Assembly (NCBI RefSeq): GCF_037126465.1
Contig: NW_026999357.1
Span: 248,001 to 312,000, forward strand
Direction of reading: 5' to 3'
DNA from: Ornithodoros turicata
Lineage: Eukaryota; Arthropoda; Arachnida; Ixodida; Argasidae
DNA: 64,000 nt
The notes beneath the pieces are model-generated. The model saw nothing but the letters and a program-made list of their open reading frames with translations. It ran no database searches and was not told the origin of the DNA. Both the position numbers and the translations under genes were made by a program. Shown here piece by piece: positions 52,860 to 64,000 of the stretch (position 1 is the first letter of the stretch; each line of letters starts with the position of its first letter).

Positions 52860-55580
52860 GACCAAAGAAAAAAAAAGGGGGAGGAAACGCAAGATGGGAA
52901 TCAGGGTTTGCCAAACGGCAACACAAGCGCCTACTGCTGAACTTCGGAAAATTTTGCGATCAACAACTACAAATCGCAAAAGGACTCTTCTGAACTCCCT
53001 GAACTTTCGTCTTCTTTCACGTCACCTTAACACCCGGACAACTGCAGCATAATACAATTTAGACTAAGTGCGACACGTGTGAGCAAGCACAACTGCTTGC
53101 CCCTGTGATGCAGAGCCTGTGATGTGTGATTCAAATCGATGTGTGATTCGAGTGTGCGGTCGAATCGCTGGAAACATAAAATAAAAGAAAATAGCAAAAG
53201 AATAGACTGAGAGCAATATATGATTAATGCATTCTATTTAATGAAAGAGTTTCTATATGTTCTTGTTAATATATATTTCTCGAAATTCGGAAACACATAC
53301 AACAACAATAAATGACAGAGAAGTTATGCTGACATGGGATGTTTACCGCTGGTAGCCACAGGACCCTACCCTACTTCACAGAGGAGGTTAATATGAGAGG
53401 AAACACGTAGAAAAGTTACACATAGCTATGATAATCTATACTATTTTGTGAAGTAAAATAAATGTGAAAATCGCCATGCATCGAATAAATAATGCTGAAT
53501 TCGAGAAGCCATAATAGGCAATACGCCTCCGACAACGGTACACAGGCAACGCCGTAAGTAATATTTCATGACTTGCTGGAAGTGCTGTTTCAACTGAACA
53601 TTTGGAGGAATGTTTATCCTGTTCTCAGTCTGACGGGCTGCCTATATATAACTGTTCTTAATTCCTCTTTTGAAGTTAGAACTTCCAAAGAAATTGCATA
53701 ATTTGCCCTACTTGCAAACAGTTCTGCCGCCGGGCACATACCAATCTGACCTCACCGTCTTTGGTCTTCCCGCCATTACCCGCCCCATCCCCTGCTCTCT
53801 CTTTCCCTCCTCACGTGACATGTGACGCACACCATGAGTCTGTGTGACCCGAACTACAGCCGAAAGCAGGTGGGTCAAGCTGCCGTTAAATCAGCGTCAA
53901 ACAGCGGAGGCTGTCATCTTGTGGAACCCAGTTGCCAGACCCGGAAACCCGAAGTTCGCATGCTACGGCGGCACAAAATGCCGCTGCTTTGTTTCTGTCA
54001 TATTGCTTAAACAAACGAATTTATTGAAAACTGATGCAGTAAACGGGTAACAATTAGTAATAGCTAACCCATGTTGTCCTTGAGATACTTAGCGATTGCT
54101 GTAACGCTCGCATTTTAACGCATGCACAAGCTAGAATGACAGTTTCGGTTTCCTGGTTGCGAGTTTTGGCGTTAAACATATCTATCACATGCAGGCACAT
54201 CTGAAACTACGTGTTGAGCCAAAATCTTTCTGAAATGTTTTTGATATATTTGCAAAGGAGCTAATTACAATACTGGTAAGGGTAAAACCTAATTGATAAA
54301 TGCAGGCGTCCAAAGATCACCAAATGTGGACCACACCTCGATGGCATACTCCTGATGTGTAGCATCCATTGACCAAAGGGAAAGGCATAGCAAAAAAAAA
54401 AAAAACAGAAGACGTGTACCAAAACGTTATATATCAATTTCTTGATGCTTCCTCTTTTCCTCTATCGTGATTACTCAAGCAGCTCATTTCTACGGTACAG
54501 CAGTGACGAACTCTCACAGTACACTGGTGAGTAGGCTGCCCTCTTCCGGCACCAAAACGAGTAGCCTACACTAAGCGTATATTGGTATGATGGTTCACCA
54601 CAGTGGAAACAGCATACTTGTGCTTATGGAAATCAGTCTCAGTATAGCTTATCCCTCCATATTGGAGAAAAACTTCTTCACTGTGATGAGCATACATGCA
54701 GGCAGAGCGCATATGTTGCTTTGCAACGACTTGTCACCTGTGCATTTTAGATCTTCGCATAGAGACAACGCTTTGGAAGTGCACAAGTGAGATATTTTAC
54801 TGAAGGCTCAGTGCAAGTGATTTCAAAGTTCCTCGGAACGACGTGCCATTCAGGCACAGGTAACGATCATGGTACATGACAGAGCTCAGGCCAGATATGT
54901 TGTACACGTCCATACATTAACAAATTTTACTTCAAAACAATAAGTAGTTACGCCCAGCAAATGACACTAGGTGTGAACAGATTTTGTGTACGCAATGAGG
55001 GAATTCCACATTTCACTTCTATCAAGCATGAAGCGTTTGTGTGGAAAAAGCAACAAGCATATGGGTGGATGAATATGAATTTTGCAGGTGTTAGTAATGT
55101 GTAATACAAACCGTTTACCCATGTTTTACGGCTGCAGAGATTCCTTAATTGCATGCCTCGACTCACATGCAAGCGAAGCAAACAAATTTTGTTCAGAAAT
55201 CTATAATCAGTGATCTACACCAAAGTAAACTTCATTTGTGCATGTTTTGTGAACGTAATCACTGTTTCACATCTTACGTCTAATGTAGTTAAAAACTATG
55301 AAACCCTCAGTGCAGGAAAAGACGAGAACGGAACACAAAAAAGACGAGGACACCACACTGAACTGCCAACTAAAGAATTTTTATCTTGTGAAACAAGGCC
55401 TTAGTGTGTTCGATGGATTTGTAACAAAACGTACCAGCAGGCGCCAGATTCTCTTTGGTTTTCGGTCAGGGAATTCATTTGAAATAGTCGGTGAAAACCT
55501 GGAAAACTCAGCGAAGCTAGAGGCTACAATTTAGTAGGCACCCTGATGCTCATCATGATCATTATTATTCTACCAAATTC
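52860..55580. other. no gene recognised
   Basis: AT-rich sequence with short frames only. Exons upstream of the BEN-domain gene may lie here, but none can be defended. Confidence 0.35.
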
Positions 55581-55587
55581 CATGCAG

Positions 55588-57543
55588 AGCGTTTGGAAAA
55601 GAGCCAGGAGCAAGCATCCACTGTTGTACAGGCTCCTAAGGTAAGTGTCACGAAACTGTTGTTTTATGTTTCATGTGTTTTGATTAGCTTAAATGACTCA
55701 GGGATATTACCGCCACAATTTGGTTGACACCTTGGTTGCTGCGTCTGTTTATTTATATATATATATTTTTTTTTTTTTCACTGAAGTGCTACTCCTTTTC
55801 AGATTGACATAGGACTTGGTGTCCTTGTGGATGCCGGTATCCTGCACAGAGTGGAGGCTGGCTCCAGGGGAGACGGAACAAAGTACTGTTAACTTTCGCT
55901 GTTTTTTGTGTTCCTTTCATCTTGCAAATCATATGCTTTTGTTGCCGTAATTTCTAGACTGGCAAGGTCCCTGCTGCGGGTGGTGTTTCGCCCCGATGAG
56001 CTGCTTGGGAGAACGCTTCACGGGGCCAGGTGCAATGCGCACAAGGACAAACCGCAAAAGCCAGCGCTGGATCAAAACAGGGTCAATGCCGCCATAGGTA
56101 TGTATACTGTATTGTCTACATGTTTGAATACTGAACATATTTCCTTGTGTCCGTTTCTCATATGACACTGTAGGTTTTTGCAACAGTACGGTATAAGAGC
56201 AAATGCTTCATAGTACATACATACATAGGGACATGTGTTATGTAAGATTTTTTTTTTCATTTCTCTTTTCTATACTCGATGGGACCTACTCAAAGGCACA
56301 AGTCGGCACTTGCGACTACTGCTCACTCTTGTTGACTTGTCCAAAGCTAATTTCCTTGTTTTCTCACTCCCAGTTCGGTCGCCCATTTGCCCACTCATGC
56401 TCAACTCATTTATCGCATTGAGCATCAGTGAGCATACTCATGAGTGAATTTTGTCAAGCGTATCACGTTCCTCATATAGCAGCTGCAAGTGCTTTGACCA
56501 TAAGACCACTCTTAAGCCCACACTGTTATGCTACAAATGTGACACAATATCGAGAATCTCAATCAACTATTACGATTATTAGATCCACTTATAGTGGTAT
56601 AATTCATCCGGCTGATCTACATGGTTCACACAGTATATAGTCCACAGGTTCTTGCTACTACTACAGCTCTACATTTACTCAGCTGTGTTTGCGCACTCTC
56701 TCTCTGTACTGGTCTCCATATGCTCACTCAAGCTCACTCACTCCCTGCTCAGCTCTGTATATGCTCACTCAATTTGAACTCACCTCTTCGTTGACTCGCT
56801 CATGCTCACCTCTTCATATGCTCACTAACTCCCTGTTCTGCTCTTTATATGTTCACTCAATACTCAGCCCTCAGTTAGCTTGCTTCTGCTCAACTCATTT
56901 GCCACATTGAGCATGACTGAGCATGCACATGAGTGCTTGTTGCAGAGGAATATGATCAAAGGCAGTTCAGTGTCAGTAATGATTGCAAGTGTTAACAGGT
57001 CCTTCATCATAATTAATATTTAGTTGCAGAAATATGCAGCTTGAATTGCAAAATTGTAAAATGAAACATGAGGCAGAAAGTGCAGCGCTTTTCTGTGTTC
57101 TATTAAAAAAGATGGGAAAATGCAAACGTTCAGGCACTTGTGTCTGCTTGCCCTACCTCTCGATGTCACCCTTTCATCTGGCGTCATGCCGTTCGTCAAA
57201 GCAGCACTGCCACTAAAGTCCATAATGCTTGTGGACATTCATGCTTGCTATAATTACTGATACCATGCCACATTTATAAACATGCCTAATCTGTAACATA
57301 CATATTTCCCCAGTTTTCTTATGAAAGAGAATCTTTGTCTATGTGACGTGAGAACACCATCATTGTATACGGAAGAAACAATGAATTTACTCTTGTCAGT
57401 GCATTCATGAATACCTCTTGGCATTTTAGAGCAGCCCTGTTCAATTTCTTTTTTTCTTTGCAGGCTATGCGTGTCAGCGGACAAGTACAGATTCTGTGCG
57501 AATAAAGGGGAGCTTGGCGACCATGCTTGCCAAAATGAAGTAA
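55588..57543 (+). CDS. BEN-domain protein, last four exons
   Basis: Exons 55588-55640, 55803-55882, 55958-56097 and 57464-57543 join in one frame using GTAAGT, GTACTG and GTATGT donors and CAG, CAG, TAG and CAG acceptors. The peptide runs RLEKSQEQASTVVQAPK, then DIGLGVLVDAGILHRVEAGS, then KLARSLLRVVFRPDELLGRT...ALDQNRVNAAIGYACQR. The last part has the helix pattern of a BEN domain (L...LL..VF...EL.....G....LD...V.AAIG), a DNA- or chromatin-binding module. The stop at 57541 is followed by AATAAA at 57557. The upstream part of the gene is not seen. It could be a host gene or a domesticated or duplicated copy. Confidence 0.7.
56385..56940 (+). repeat. CTCA/TGAGCATG repeat cluster in a BEN-gene intron
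   Basis: Two copies of a ~60-bp block (CTCAACTCATTTATCGCATTG... at 56400 and CTCAACTCATTTGCCACATTG... at 56891) are separated by many TGCTCACTCA words. Confidence 0.6.
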
Positions 57544-57639
57544 TGTGTACAGGAACAATAAATTACGGACAAGTGCAATAGATACCTGCATTTGTGTTGT
57601 CTCATTTACTGATTGCTTTGCCATAACAAAAGTTGCAAA

Positions 57640-57840
57640 GAAGTCTATAGGATGTCTAAAGCATGCTGGTCAATAGCTTTTCTATTGAAAATATGTCTAT
57701 AGAAAGTCTGCACCAAATATCTAAAGAAAAGAAAAAGGAAGGAAAAAGGCCAGTCCAAAGGAAGTCAATATACTGTCTATTAGTTGTCTATAGAACTTGT
57801 TTTTCTATAGCAAGTCCATAGCAAGGTTTTTTCATAAGGG
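57640..57840 (+). repeat. low-grade repeat of GTCTATAG words
   Basis: TCTATAGAAAGTC, TCTATAGAACTTG, GTCTATTAG and similar words recur at irregular spacing, related in style to 28430-28625. Confidence 0.4.
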
Positions 57841-58004
57841 AAGACGGGCGTAGCACCTGTTCTTAGTTTTTGGGGCGGTGCAGTGTTGTTTTCGTTATTG
57901 TATGCAACATGGATCAATGATATCTGCAGAAAAGAAAAAGCAAAATGAAGAGAGAAGTAATATGAGTCGTGAATATTAAACCGGATAATGCTATATTATT
58001 ACAC

Positions 58005-58160
58005 GGTCTCCCCGTTGGCGTTATTGCAGAAATATTAGCAATATTGGCACAAAATGGGCTTGCCAATATGGGCAGCCCATACTGGACCAATATTGGCAAT
58101 TTTGGCAGCCCATATGGGTCCAATATTGGACCAATATTGGCCTGCTGCTTGAGATACGAT
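58005..58160 (+). repeat. CCAATATTGG palindrome-rich repeat, copy 2
   Basis: Same start (CGGTCTCCCCGTTGGCGTTA...GCAGAAATATTAGC) and word order as 23015-23235, but shorter. It ends ...CCAATATTGGCCTGCTGCTTG, as copy 1 ends ...CCAATATTGGCGTGCTGCTTG. Confidence 0.65.
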
Positions 58161-58439
58161 TCGCCGACCTTAGTGTTCTCGTCCCATGTCATTTCGAAAC
58201 GCTTGCAACATGGCAAGCTCCGTTTTCACCAACAAAGAAAAAGCTAACATGATATTGGCTTTGGGAGCTTCTGGGATGAATTTTGGAGAGCCACCGCAAA
58301 AGTACGTGGAAGTGTTTACTTCTGACAACATCCCGTCCTCCAGGACCATAGGCGCGTCTACCAGCGCTTGGCCTGAAGTGGACAATTTTCCTCTGGCAAG
58401 AGGAAGCGGGCCCATCCCGTAACGTCTCCCGGCAGTGGC

Positions 58440-59275
58440 TCTGCCTCGCGCGCACTAGCAAATGTCGCCAGTGACCCCCAATTACCGTTCGGCAGCTCGC
58501 ACGGAAAGCAGGGACGTCGAGAGCAAGTGCTTGAAGAATACTTCGTGCGCAGAGGTACCGGGCGTACCATGTCAGCAAGACCAGTGTCTTTCGCCTCCTG
58601 ATTTCCCAAAACGACTCGAGTTTTGAAACCATTTCCTCAACATGGAGAGTAACTTCCTCAACTTCGCTGATAAGGTATTGTGGTCTGACGTGGCCCACTT
58701 CAGGAGAAATGCCGAGGTGAACACGCATAATGCGCACCATGTGGAGCACCAGTAATCCGCACTGGGTGAGATCAACAAGAAGCCAATACCAGTGGTCATT
58801 TTGCATGTGGGTAGGGATTTTCGATGGAACGATAATTGGGCCGCTATTTTACAACGAAAACTTGAACGGAATGCGCTATGTCAGCAATGTTCCTGAACGT
58901 GTAGTTCTTGCTTTGATTTAAAAATTGCCTCTCGAAGAAGGAAACTGATGTATTTTCAGCAGGACGGCGCACCGGCTCAAGCTTTCCACAAGACGCGACA
59001 GTTTCTGGACAGCCACTTTCCTGGAAAATCCCCAACGGCCTAAGACCTGTGCAGTGGCCCGCGCTGTCTCCTGACCTGACGCCCTTAGATTTTTTATTTT
59101 TGGGGATGCCGAAAGCATATTGTTTATCGTACTCAACCTCGGTCGCCTGCCAACCTACAGCGAAAAATAAAATCGGCCTGCGAGAGTCTCACGCGAGCAG
59201 AGGTTCTGGGCGCGGCCAGAGCCGTTACAAGATGATGTCAGATATGCATTGGTGTGCAAGGAGACCTCTCTGAGC
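58440..59275 (+). pseudogene. mariner/IS630-type transposase pseudogene
   Basis: Frame-broken blocks: a helix-turn-helix VRQLARKAGTSRASA.RILRA (about 58480-58560), a Y.FQQDGAPAQAFHKTRQFL block holding the second catalytic aspartate (about 58945-58990), and PVQWPALSPDLTPLDF with the third (about 59048-59095). Many stops and shifts occur between them. The order fits an IS630-Tc1-mariner transposase related to a group common in arthropods. Element ends were not resolved. Confidence 0.7.
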
Positions 59276-59289
59276 ATGGTTTGTAACAT

Positions 59290-60320
59290 CGCACATCTTC
59301 ACTAATCATTGCATAATTTCTGTGTCATCGTAGCGTATGATTTCGTGATGAAACTTCGTGACGGCCCCGCCTCACTATTCTTATAAATAAAGAGACACTT
59401 TTTTGGAATGTTGGCAACTGTGTGTTGGGAACACCCCACTTACGTGCTACTTTATTTATACTTCTACAAGCCTAGCCTCTTTAGCAAGCCCACGTTAATA
59501 AATGTGTGTAACAGTTCACATTCGTTCTGCTCTGGAGCCAAACTGACGTATTGCACTTCTCTCGTTCGGTATTTCGTATTTCGCTCCTCATTTGGTATAT
59601 TATGTGTGCTACAGAACTCCGTCGAAGGAGTATATCACTTACAACCCAGGAGGAGTATATGTTTACTCCTTGTGGAAGTGCTAAAACACTCCTCTAGAGG
59701 TGTTCACTATGGGACAAGCCGTTTACTCCTCTTTTGGAGTCAATGTGTACAACACGGTTTCGATGTATTTACCTTTGCTAGCATGCCGATCTTCATAGCG
59801 AAGTGATCCCCAAGAGCGAAAATAAAAAAATCGAGACAAGCGTAATGCACTATTTTGTAGTCCCAAAGTCCTCTCAGTGCAGCTTTGCCTTCATCTGTGT
59901 TTAATGTCAGAATAGAATTGTTCTCAAAACTGTAACGAGAGCAAGCGATCACTTATTCTACCATGCTATTCGAGAAACAAAGCTGCGACAGGATGCACAA
60001 TAAATGATTTCGATTATCCCCGTCTTAAAGGAGGTAAGAACTCCTATCTGCATATATTTAGTTTCGGGTGTAAGAGGCGTAATACTGTTCTTCTACGCTT
60101 CGTAATTCTATTTACATTTTATTGTTCAATATTTCGCCTTCATAACGTGTGCAGTGTTAATACAAAAACGCACTGTTTTTTGTTATACGGGCGAGTAGAT
60201 GCACCGCCGTCCTGATTCCGCTATCCATATAGTTATGTCATCTGAAGAATTGTATCAGATGCCAACGCGGAGGTATACACATAACGTTCTGTTTTACAGT
60301 CTTAAAAATAAACTTCACTA
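59290..60320. other. no gene recognised
   Basis: Short frames only. A repeated ACTCCT/AGGAGT word cluster lies at 59610-59740. Confidence 0.35.
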
Positions 60321-60323
60321 CAT

Positions 60324-60509
60324 GGAACGCTCCTGGCCAACCATCATCCGAATGACAACGTTCTCGTCTCTGATTTGTTCAAAATGGGAGGCGGAGCCCA
60401 TTTTGTAGCCGTACATAATAGGCACGTGCATAATAGGCTCCGCCTCTCGTTATCAACAAATCATGGGCGAGAACGTCGTCATTCGGGAAGATGGTTGGCT
60501 AGGAGAGTC
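60324..60509. mobile_element. short fold-back MITE (~186 bp)
   Basis: The arm CTCCTGGCCAACCATCATCC... pairs with ...GGAAGATGGTTGGCTAGGAG; the arms continue through ACGTTCTCG...ATTTGTT and the central AGGCGGAGCC / GGCTCCGCCT pair. There is no coding sequence. Confidence 0.6.
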
Positions 60510-60716
60510 ATATATTATACGGTTTGTCACCAATGCCATGCGTGCTATGTGTCAAAGTTACGCACCTATCAGATTGATCTATACAAAATGTGTCACAGAT
60601 AACAAGTTTAAATCGCCGTTTCGAGCCGACAGATTCGGCGGGCTAGCTTGGTACAGTTCATAGCTCCTTTAAAGGCAATTTGGTGATAATTTAATAACAA
60701 TTAATAATAAACTTAC

Positions 60717-60957
60717 TGGTCGTAGATGTCAATGCCAAACAAAGTTATCTTCGACTTCATGGCCTCATCCTTAAATTTATCAAATAAGGCTCTGTCGTCG
60801 TCAGTAACTTCCTCATATTCGTTGTAGTTGAAGCCTTCAGGTAACACACCAAATGTGTGAAAAAGGAAGTCGCAGAGTCCGTCGGGAGGATAGGGGTAAT
60901 CTTTATTCATGTCCAGCTTGTAGCTGCACACCAACGGTCTAAGTGGAAGAGGCTTTC
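60717..60957 (-). CDS. host exon, YPPDGLCD-type secreted-protein family candidate
   Basis: A 241-nt exon on the minus strand lies between a GCAG acceptor (complement of 60958-60961) and a GTAAGT donor (complement of 60711-60716). The peptide starts KPLPLRPLVCSYKLDMNKDY, continues PYPPDGLCDFLFHTFGVLPE, and ends ALFDKFKDEAMKSKITLFGI. The LVC.Y...YPPDGLCDFLF pattern resembles large tick-expanded families of unknown or secreted proteins; this is recollection, not a search result. Other exons are not in view. The splice sites and good composition make it a credible real exon. Confidence 0.6.
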
Positions 60958-63010
60958 CTGCATGAAATGAGGTAGGAGCCTTTCATTAGCAAAACTGCAG
61001 TACCGGTGACGCCTACTGTGAACCAGCCTAATTGTGACGACGCAGTGCCGCCCCCAAATTCTGCACAATGTAAACGTTTAACTTTGCTCAATTTCTTCAG
61101 CAATTTGCTAAGTTAGGTCAATGGCAAACATGCATTGGCCTGAGTGTGGCTAATGTCTGGCAGACTGCTCTGTGCATATATATTAAACGTGCTCAATATC
61201 CTTCCCATTCGTTGACCTTACGCCTCAAGTGGAACGTTGACGAATAGGGACAAGCTAACTGGCCATGTACATGTCAATACGTTACTGCTGCAGAAAATTA
61301 TCTGGGATTGCATCAGATGCTCTATCTGTACTGGCTTGCTCGAGATTCACGTGTGTATTGGAGATAAATAATTTACTTCCAAAGTTGCTCTTCAGTCTCC
61401 ACCTTCTTTGTTACCATCGTATGCAACGCACGTTGGAGCCGTTCGAACGTTGAGAGTGGCGACATTCACATGAAATCTAAGCAAGTCGACTTAAAGTGAC
61501 AGTCGCATCCGGAAACGGGTCTATCAAATTGATACCATAATGTTCGGTATCGTTCATTGGTCTATTTGACCAATTTTCATGACATGGGAACTGCTTAGAT
61601 ATTAAATAAACAAATTTTAAAGATCAGAGCCGCCTCCGCAGCCGCGGAGGTTCCAGCGGGACCGACATCAACGTGACGTATTTATCTAATCGAACCAGAG
61701 GGCTGCGCTGGCTGGGAGCAGTCGACCGTGTTGTTATTGTCTTCAAGTTCGTCTGCTCTGCTTTCGACACTTGTGAATAATGGGAAATTCGCTGACATTT
61801 CTTTCACGTCTGGAAGCTCTAAAGTGATCATGTCAGGCGGTGCAAGTTGTTACAGTCCTGGTTATATGAAGACGCCCACAGCTGACCCAGAGGTGTTTCA
61901 CAGCCAAGGGACCGCGAGACAAAGCGAAAGTGGGAAGATGCAATTTCCTGTCAAACCCTGACCTACGAGAAAAACAACGCGCCTGTTCTTCGCATTTTTC
62001 GGACGACGTCTTCAGGTCCACTGACATTAAGCGAATGCGCGTAGGGATTCCAGTAAAAAAGAAAGCGTTTGAGTTGACGCCGTGCTGATATCCACTGAAC
62101 AAAGGCAACTACTCAGCATGCCATTGCCATTTCTTTCGCAGCCTCAATGAGCTATAATGATTTGAAGATATGGTGCTACGACGACGCTTTCACGGAATTC
62201 GTGTGTGCCAGCTATGATGTACGGCCCGTCGTAAAACAATAAAATGAGCAGGGGCTCAGCCACAAACCATGCGAGAAAGATATATAGCTGCTCCAACCTG
62301 CGCACTCAGTAGTACTGCATGACGCTTTTGCAGTTAAGATTTCCGTGAAACGTAAAATGTTGTATGCGCACACTTGGAACACACCCACTGGTTCAAATCT
62401 GTGCAGAATAAGTTCATTAATTTTAGCTAGGGGCACTTGATCTTATTTATCGAATAAAATCAGTTGATGAGATTAGAGGTAACTTTTTTTAACAATAAAA
62501 ACTGCTTCAAATTGAATGGGGTTCCATGTATGGCACAGAGCATAAATAGTACTACCTTGTTAGCATGAAATAATATTTCTTGTTCAGAGCAATATTGGAT
62601 TATCGCTGCCTAAAGAGTAGACAGCATAAGGCAACATCTCCGCTGTAGAATGTGACTCATCCAAATAGTATTATAGTGTCATTTTATCATGAATTGATGC
62701 CACATTACGATACAGTTACACTTTTCAGAAACCCACAACTGATTGCAACCTTGCCTTGCTGGTACTCAGACCCACTTCCTGATGCCAAGTAGGGCAAGCC
62801 TCCCACCTTCTAGCACCCCTCCAACATAGTGTCAGTCGTTCTTAGGGTATGCAGAGACGAGCACAGATAAAAGTGTGCAACCGGCATCCTTTGGTGATAT
62901 CAGCTGTTCCACACCAGCACCTCGAGATCCTGATATAACAGCTGTGTAAACGTGGTATGATGCAGCATATCTTGTAGAAGCATAATTATTTGGCGATACT
63001 ACTGCTGATG
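60958..63010. other. no gene recognised
   Basis: AT-rich sequence with short frames only. I see no RNA gene or clean repeat end. Confidence 0.35.
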
Positions 63011-63016
63011 TTTGAA

Positions 63017-63190
63017 GGAATTGCCTCAGGACGAGAGGCTGATATTTCGAACAGAGACTGTTCTTCTTCTGGGCACCATCCTTATCATTGGCATGGTATT
63101 TAAAGGGTTAGGTAACCCTTTAAATACCATGCCAATGATCCGGACGGTGCCTAGGAGAAATATCAGCGGCTCTCGTCTTGAGGCAATTCC
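63017..63190. repeat. long inverted repeat 1
   Basis: Arms of about 85 bp (GAATTGCCTCAGGACGAGAG... against ...CTCTCGTCTTGAGGCAATTC) surround a short TTAGGTAA centre near 63110; the innermost 25 bp on each side are perfect. Confidence 0.75.
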
Positions 63191-63249
63191 CTTTATACTG
63201 CCTTATACTGGTTCGCTGGATTTCTACCAGTCTACGTACTGCTGATGTT

Positions 63250-63431
63250 GTGTTATTTCAGAAAGGGGAAGCTCAGATCCTGAGGGTCAGTCGGGTTCAC
63301 GAAGGGAGATTAATTTGCTTTTGTACATGTCACATCACTGTGGCATGTATAGCATGGCAAAAGCAAATTAATATCCCTTGGTGCACTCCGACTGACCCTC
63401 AGGATGTGAGCTTCCTCCTTTCCGAAACAAC
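63250..63431. repeat. long inverted repeat 2
   Basis: Arms of about 80 bp (TTTCAGAAAGGGGAAGCTCA... against ...GAGCTTCCTCCTTTCCGAAA, with a shared CTGAGGGTCAGTCGG block) surround a short centre. It lies only 60 bp from inverted repeat 1 and is unrelated in sequence. Confidence 0.7.
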
Positions 63432-63502
63432 AGGGAGCTCAGATTCTGAAAACCAAGTTTAAGTCCTGTGCTGGCAGATCTCATATCTGAATACACTTTG
63501 TC

Positions 63503-64000
63503 AGTAGCATATGATCAGCTCAAGTATCCGGAAACTCACACAGAGGCCTGGACGCCATTAATTAGCAATTAGAACAATTTGGGACCCCTACAGTAATTAG
63601 GATAATTCAGTGAGTCATTACACTAATTGGGGAGCATCTAAGACGTGTCCAGACCACAGTGTGAGTTGCCGACTACTTGAGCTGATAAAAAATAAAAAAT
63701 AGGTAGAAAATAAAATAAAAAGATAGAAATAGAGTGGAGAGAAGGAGTTTAGTTGAAGACCAACGACGGCCATCTTGAAGAAAGCGGTCCGGAACCGCCG
63801 CTGACGAAGCACAGAAGCAAGGAAAGCAAGAGTAAATATGCTAACCATCAATAGCTATCAACAAAGAGAATCAGGCACAGAAGCAAAGCAGCCCACCACA
63901 ACAGGAGTTACGGCGAGTGCAGAACGATGCGACTGCTCCACCCGACAGCCAGGCACAGAACTGACTGGTAATGCTTTTTTTTTCTTATATAAAATTATGC
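63503..64000 (+). mobile_element. left terminus of a second-family Polinton-type element (runs off window)
   Basis: Starts AGTAGCATATGATCAGCTCA. It has a terminal stem-loop (CTCAAGTATCCGGAAACTCA... with ...TGTGAGTTGCCGACTACTTGAG, loop with AATTAGCAATTAG and CACTAATTGGGG), then an A/T-rich tract (63688-63735) and sequence matching the inverse of 5930-6300. The genes would lie beyond the window. Confidence 0.7.

Overview
The window looks like nuclear DNA from an arthropod, most probably an ixodid tick. It is AT-balanced and intron-bearing, and it is packed with nested repeats: LINEs with A/CAA-rich tails, Penelope-like elements, a Ty3/gypsy LTR element, TA-flanked fold-back transposons and a tRNA-derived SINE. 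The few host-type exons include a BEN-domain gene and a cysteine/YPPDGLCD-type exon that I associate with tick gene families. No bacterial-style gene density, CRISPR array, rRNA or prokaryotic operon is present. The tick assignment is inference from repeat and exon style; no single diagnostic gene proves it.

Layout. 0-4 kb: remnants of a LINE and a Penelope-like element, and a host-like exon on the minus strand. 4.5-8.3 kb: right-hand terminal segments of a second Polinton-type family, with a dispersed 130-bp repeat and a minisatellite. 9.4-18.2 kb: a fold-back TA element, a decayed Ty3/gypsy element (10404-14978, LTRs present), and a Penelope-like element interrupted by another fold-back element. 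18.2-30.3 kb: gene-poor DNA with a LINE fragment, MITEs, a tRNA-Thr-like sequence and minisatellites. 30.3-33.0 kb: a recently inserted, 5'-truncated I-type LINE with a perfect 17-bp target-site duplication and one long open frame. 35.364-50.679 kb: a complete Polinton/Maverick element. 51-64 kb: gene-poor DNA, a four-exon BEN-domain gene end, a mariner-like pseudogene, fold-backs, and the left terminus of another Polinton-type element running off the window.

The Polinton is the centrepiece. It is 15,316 bp, begins AG and ends CT, has about 1.19-kb terminal inverted repeats (TIRs) and is flanked by the perfect 6-bp duplication CATACC. Plus-strand genes in order are: a 91-aa ORF, FtsK/HerA-type packaging ATPase, a small basic hydrophobic-tailed protein, a PY-type protein in frame with an rve integrase plus chromodomain, penton-like minor capsid protein, pVI/X-like protein, double-jelly-roll major capsid protein and adenain-like protease. 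A minus-strand block follows (a 128-aa ORF and two small spliced paralogous genes), then a plus-strand spliced protein-primed-type DNA polymerase B, then a minus-strand 152-aa ORF at the right TIR. These are the parts of a virion (capsid, protease, packaging motor) plus replication (PolB) and integration. Capsid protein, protease and X-like genes are open. The ATPase, PY, integrase, minor capsid and PolB genes each carry one or two single-step frame changes, which could be real decay or long-read indel errors.

The most unusual signals are: (i) a 220-bp control region between the divergent early-type genes, made of a 50-bp unit (CRE TGACGTCA plus four decamers close to the p53-family half-site) repeated three times; (ii) two overlapping, spliced, paralogous small genes with a shared CGGLWS...HW.D...RP.LGC zinc-ligand-like motif; (iii) TIR ends that fold into about 41-bp stems with a conserved AATTAG-rich loop, the stem pairing being kept in a second element family whose stem sequence is different; (iv) ATGA stop-start overlaps between virion genes.
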